Shown: positions 61,322 to 64,000 of the stretch, piece by piece
How the letters are laid out: the number at the start of each line of letters is the position of its first letter
Position numbering within the stretch: position 1 is the stretch's first letter
Assembly (NCBI RefSeq): GCF_002101705.1
Contig: NZ_LQPC01000039.1
Location: 1-64,000, forward strand
Origin: Mycolicibacterium iranicum
GTDB lineage: Bacteria; Actinomycetota; Actinomycetes; Mycobacteriales; Mycobacteriaceae
Length of the DNA stretch: 64,000 nt
Direction of reading: 5' to 3'
Notes under the pieces: generated by a model
Databases searched by the model: none
What the model saw: the letters and a program-made list of their open reading frames with translations, nothing else
Told to the model about the DNA's origin: nothing
Position numbers and translations under genes: made by a program

Positions 61322-61986
61322 AGCTCTCCCGCCGCACCCGACACGCGCTCCAAGACCCGCATCGAGCCGGTCGCCAGAACTTCGCGGAATGCGCCGGTGT
61401 CCAGTGCGCGCCGGTAGATCAGGAACGGAGCCTGGCCTCCGTCGGCCGGGTCGGGGAAGACGTCGTGGATGATCAGCGCGCCACCGACGTCGACCCACCG
61501 GGCCCAGCCGTCGAAGTCGCGGTTGGCGGCCTCCTCGGTGTGGCCACCGTCGATGAACAAGAGCCGCAACGGAGTTCGCCAACCGCGAGCCACCACGGGC
61601 GAGCGTCCGACGATGGCGACGACGTGGTCGTCGAGCGCGGCGGCGTCCAAGGTGTGGCGCAGCGTGGGCAGCGTGTCGAACAACCCCGTCACCGCGTCGA
61701 CCATCGACGAATCGTGGTACTCCCACCCGGGCTGATGCTCTTCGGAACCGTGGTGGTGGTCGACGGTGTAGACCAGGCCGCCGGTCTGCTGCGCGGCGGC
61801 TCCGAGCATCACCGTGGACTTGCCGCAGTAGGTGCCGATCTCGACGCCCACACCGTCGCCCAGATAGCGCACAGCGGTGTTGTAGAGCGTGCGCCCTTCG
61901 TCGGCGGGCATGAAGCCGGTGACTCGCTCGGCCAGCTCGAACAGGGCCGCTGCCGCGGGCGGAAGGGCAGTCTGGGTGTCGTCCAT
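61318..61986 (-). CDS. Class I SAM-dependent methyltransferase (Methyltransf_24 type)
   Basis: The 222-aa protein has motif I GVEIGTYCGKSTVML near residues 47-61, an acidic TVDHHHGSEEH stretch and LLFIDGGHTEE, typical of Methyltransf_24/CmcI-like enzymes that often modify sugars or small molecules. ATG 61986 is preferred over TTG 61995. Its promoter region is shared with the divergent TetR gene and includes the 62054-62067 operator. Confidence 0.85.
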   Translation of the reverse strand: MDDTQTALPPAAAALFELAERVTGFMPADEGRTLYNTAVRYLGDGVGVEIGTYCGKSTVMLGAAAQQTGGLVYTVDHHHGSEEHQPGWEYHDSSMVDAVTGLFDTLPTLRHTLDAAALDDHVVAIVGRSPVVARGWRTPLRLLFIDGGHTEEAANRDFDGWARWVDVGGALIIHDVFPDPADGGQAPFLIYRRALDTGAFREVLATGSMRVLERVSGAAGEL

Positions 61987-62053
61987 CGCGCCCAACTTAC
62001 CGTTGCTGAGCCGCTGGCGACCCTAGTGGTTCCCGAATAGGTGTAGTAGCGTC

Positions 62054-62067
62054 CGGACATGTGTCCG
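62054..62067. promoter_or_regulatory. Putative TetR autoregulatory operator CGGACA-TG-TGTCCG
   Basis: A 6-bp inverted repeat with a 2-bp centre lies right over the GTG start of the TetR gene (62061) and matches the GGACA-N2-TGTCC core at 58223-58238. Because it covers the start codon and the likely transcript start of a leaderless message, it could block transcription directly. Confidence 0.62.
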
Positions 62068-62630
62068 ATCCGACGCTGGAGTCGACTCGGCGCCGCCTGA
62101 CGGCCCGACAGGCCGACACCGTGGACCGGCTCGGCCGCGCCGCGCTCGAACTGCTCAGACGCGACGGTTTCGCCGGCCTGACGGTGCGACGGGTGGCCGC
62201 GGAGGCCGGCGTCGGAGCCGCGACCGCCTACACGTACTTCTCGTCGAAAGAGCACCTCGTCGCCGAGGTTTTCTGGCGGCGGTTGACGTCCTCGCCGTGT
62301 GTTGAGCATGCGTCGGCCGATCAGGCGACCCGGGTCACCGAGGTACTTGCGCACATCTCGCTGCTGGTCGCCGACGAACCCGAATTCGCGGGCGCGGTGA
62401 CCACCGCCCTGCTGGGTAAGGATCCTGACGTGGAGGTGCTTCGTCAGCGCATCGGACGCGACATCCGTGACCGGCTCTCCACGGCGCTCGGTCCCGACAC
62501 CGACCCCGGAGTCATCGACGCCCTGGAGATGCTCTATTCGGGAGCCCTGGTGCGCGCCGGCATGGGGTACGCGTCGTATCAGGAGATCGCCGCGAAGCTG
62601 GAGAGGTCCGCCCGGCTGATACTCGGTTGA
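62061..62630 (+). CDS. TetR-family transcriptional repressor
   Basis: The 189-aa regulator has the TetR helix-turn-helix in LTVRRVAAEAGVGAATAYTYFSS near residues 40-62 (two segments) and a helical ligand-binding domain. It probably represses itself, the divergent methyltransferase and the glycosyltransferase operon through the shared palindrome. The GTG start overlaps that site. The ligand is unknown. Confidence 0.9.
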   Translation: MSDPTLESTRRRLTARQADTVDRLGRAALELLRRDGFAGLTVRRVAAEAGVGAATAYTYFSSKEHLVAEVFWRRLTSSPCVEHASADQATRVTEVLAHISLLVADEPEFAGAVTTALLGKDPDVEVLRQRIGRDIRDRLSTALGPDTDPGVIDALEMLYSGALVRAGMGYASYQEIAAKLERSARLILG

Positions 62631-62641
62631 GTCGTCCCGGC

Positions 62642-63238
62642 TCAGCGCGGCCCGAGCAGCGCCGTCGCTGCAGTGGCCGCCGGCTCGGCGATGCCGCGGA
62701 TGTCACGGCCGTCTTCGACGAAAAGTGCTGTCAATTCCCGTAAGCCACCGAGCAGGATCAGGGCGATGGGCGGGGTGATCGGGCCGAGCCCGGCGCGGCG
62801 GAAGCCCTCGCCGCTGGTCAACGCCACGAGCATGTCGGTGAGGTCCTGCATCACCCGCCGGTGCAGTGGGCGAGCCACCGCACCCAGCGCCGGTGCCTCG
62901 CGGATCCAGCACAGCGTGATCGCCGGCCGGGCGCTGATGTGGTCGACGTAGGCGCCCACCGCCTGGCGGATCTGAGATCTCCAGTCGCCGTCGGCGTCGA
63001 CGGTGGCGTTGATGCTCGCGATCAGGTCGGCGTTGTTCCTGCGCAGCAGCTCGATCAGGCATTCCTCCTTGCTGGCGAACTGCTCGTAGAACGTGCGCTT
63101 GGACGTCTTTGCGTGCCGCACGACATCGGCGACGGTGGTCTCGCGGTAACCGCGGTCGGCGATGGAGGCGGCAAGGCCGTCGAGCAACCGATCGGCCGTT
63201 GAGGAAGGCCGTGCGGCCGCTGCCTCGATCGTCGTCAC
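62642..63238 (-). CDS. TetR-family regulator of the adjacent P450
   Basis: The 198-aa protein has the HTH TTVADVVRHAKTSKRTFYEQFAS near residues 34-56 (in two parts) and a C-terminal sensor domain. GTG 63238 has GGAGGTGG upstream and is preferred over a longer frame to 63367 that would cross the P450 start. It is divergent from the CYP138-like gene, as Rv0135c is from cyp138 in M. tuberculosis. Confidence 0.88.
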   Translation of the reverse strand: MTTIEAAAARPSSTADRLLDGLAASIADRGYRETTVADVVRHAKTSKRTFYEQFASKEECLIELLRRNNADLIASINATVDADGDWRSQIRQAVGAYVDHISARPAITLCWIREAPALGAVARPLHRRVMQDLTDMLVALTSGEGFRRAGLGPITPPIALILLGGLRELTALFVEDGRDIRGIAEPAATAATALLGPR

Positions 63239-63268
63239 TGGAACCACCTCCAACCCCTTGCGTCCTGC

Positions 63269-63286
63269 TGGTACCAACCGGTACCG
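63269..63286. promoter_or_regulatory. Putative TetR operator with two palindromes (TGGTACCA, CGGTACCG)
   Basis: TGGTACCA (63269-63276) and CGGTACCG (63279-63286) are each 8-bp palindromes, ten bases apart centre to centre, lying 9 bp before the P450 ATG and 31 bp before the TetR start. One helical turn of spacing suits two dimers on the same face. It would cover the P450 translation start region. Confidence 0.55.
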
Positions 63287-63294
63287 TACCCGAC

Positions 63295-64000
63295 ATGACA
63301 GCGGTACACGGAAGTACCAAGCAACGCCCCAGCGCATCGGCAGTGCCGTCCGAGGTTCGGCTACCACCCGCGCCGCGCATCCCGCGCGTGCTGCAGGCGG
63401 TCGGGTTCTCGGTGTCGCGGAAGTGGACCGTGCGCCAGATCGCGCGGCGTCACGGCGACATTTTCGCGATGAAGCTTCCCGTCTTCGGTCCGACGATCAT
63501 GGTGACCGACCCGGCACTGGCCAAGCAGTTGTTCATGGCCAACACCGACGACGTCGGCAACATCCAGCCCAACCTGTCCCGAGTGCTGGGCTCAGGTTCG
63601 GTGTTCGCGCTCGACGGAACCGACCACCGCCGCCGGCGCAAGCTCCTGACGCCGCCGTTCCACGGCAAGAGCATCAAGAACTACGAGCGGATCTTCGAAG
63701 AGGAGACCCTGCGGGAGATGGCGGGCTGGCCCGAGGGGCGACCGTTCGAGACTCTCGAACCGATGATGCGGATCACGCTGAACTCCATCCTGCGCGCGGT
63801 GTTCGGCGCCGACGGCGCACATCTGGACGAGTTGCGGCGGATCATCCCGCCCTGGGTCACGCTCGGGTCGCGACTGGCGGTGCTGCCCACCCCACGGCGC
63901 ACCTATGGTCGGTTCAGCCCGTGGGGCCGCCTGGCGACCTATCGGCGCCACTACGACGACGTCATCGGCCGGCTGATCGACTCCGTCGCGTCCGATCCCG
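63295..64000 (+). CDS. Cytochrome P450 (CYP138-like), cut by the right edge
   Basis: The first 235 residues are visible. They match the N-terminal half of mycobacterial CYP138 (Rv0136) with NIQPNLSRVLGSGSVFALDG and DHRRRRKLLTPPFHGKSIKNYE near residues 85-125, which form the B-C region and substrate loop. The haem-binding Cys lies beyond 64000. The TetR-P450 pair is conserved. The substrate of CYP138 is unknown. Confidence 0.85.
   Translation, partial: MTAVHGSTKQRPSASAVPSEVRLPPAPRIPRVLQAVGFSVSRKWTVRQIARRHGDIFAMKLPVFGPTIMVTDPALAKQLFMANTDDVGNIQPNLSRVLGSGSVFALDGTDHRRRRKLLTPPFHGKSIKNYERIFEEETLREMAGWPEGRPFETLEPMMRITLNSILRAVFGADGAHLDELRRIIPPWVTLGSRLAVLPTPRRTYGRFSPWGRLATYRRHYDDVIGRLIDSVASDP

Overview
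The window is a GC-rich actinobacterial chromosome segment, almost certainly from a rapid-growing, environmental Mycobacterium (Mycolicibacterium). The evidence is a WS/DGAT acyltransferase, an MspA-family porin, a hemophore-like secreted protein, several putative F420-dependent enzymes, a PncA keeping every catalytic and metal ligand at Mycobacterium tuberculosis numbering, a maltokinase, a GlgX and a CYP138-like P450. GTG starts and 4-bp ATGA/GTGA gene overlaps are common, and genes are tightly packed. I saw no rRNA, tRNA, CRISPR array, insertion sequence or prophage. This reads as core and accessory chromosome rather than a mobile island.

Layout: 1-6464 holds the tail of an unknown gene, WS/DGAT, selO, a lipoprotein, a gene resembling the atypical mycobacterial methylenetetrahydrofolate reductase, and a divergent MspA porin with a secreted partner. 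6525-10802 is a small membrane protein and hrpA. 10735-19702 is a catabolic island: a PucR-type regulator diverges from an SsuABC/NitT-type importer (lipoprotein, two permeases, ATPase) that runs with 4-bp overlaps into an amidohydrolase, an FAD monooxygenase and a cupin; a dehydrogenase faces it. 19733-27777 has a glutaminyl cyclase, a DUF1295 protein, an oxidoreductase, a serine hydrolase, secreted proteins, a nitroreductase, a VOC protein, a zinc-finger rhomboid protease and an F420-type oxidoreductase. 27820-36870 has a beta-phosphoglucomutase/GH65 phosphorylase pair, kup, transporters and a SigH-like ECF sigma factor.

37502-41304 is a second ABC importer (Fe3+/polyamine/phosphonate type) in which one permease carries a one-base frameshift. 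41393-47713 has a phosphoribosyltransferase, a HugZ-like protein, maltokinase and glgX. 47782-52726 (minus strand) is a compact six-gene run: a 618-aa membrane protein with a YtkA-like outer domain, a 49-aa membrane peptide, a cupredoxin-like lipoprotein, a 428-aa membrane protein, a PAS-ANTAR regulator and pncA. An 822-aa membrane-embedded serine-hydrolase-like protein is transcribed divergently from it. 55329-58124 has an acyl-CoA dehydrogenase, a C39-like papain-fold protein, a truncated DUF222 gene and a PPOX-fold enzyme.

58194-62630 looks like one regulon. A consensus-like promoter is followed directly by a GGACA-N2-TGTCC operator and then glycosyltransferase, methyltransferase and toroid-fold genes. 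The same motif recurs over the start of a TetR gene that diverges from a second methyltransferase. The window closes with another TetR gene divergent from a CYP138-like P450, with GGTACC-type palindromes between them.

The most interesting candidates for undescribed biology are the TetR-controlled glycosyltransferase/methyltransferase/toroid cluster, the cupredoxin-YtkA membrane operon coupled to PAS-ANTAR and pncA, the split alpha/beta hydrolase with a large membrane insertion, and the PucR-linked importer/ring-hydroxylase island. All assignments rest on reading motifs by eye; no database search was run.
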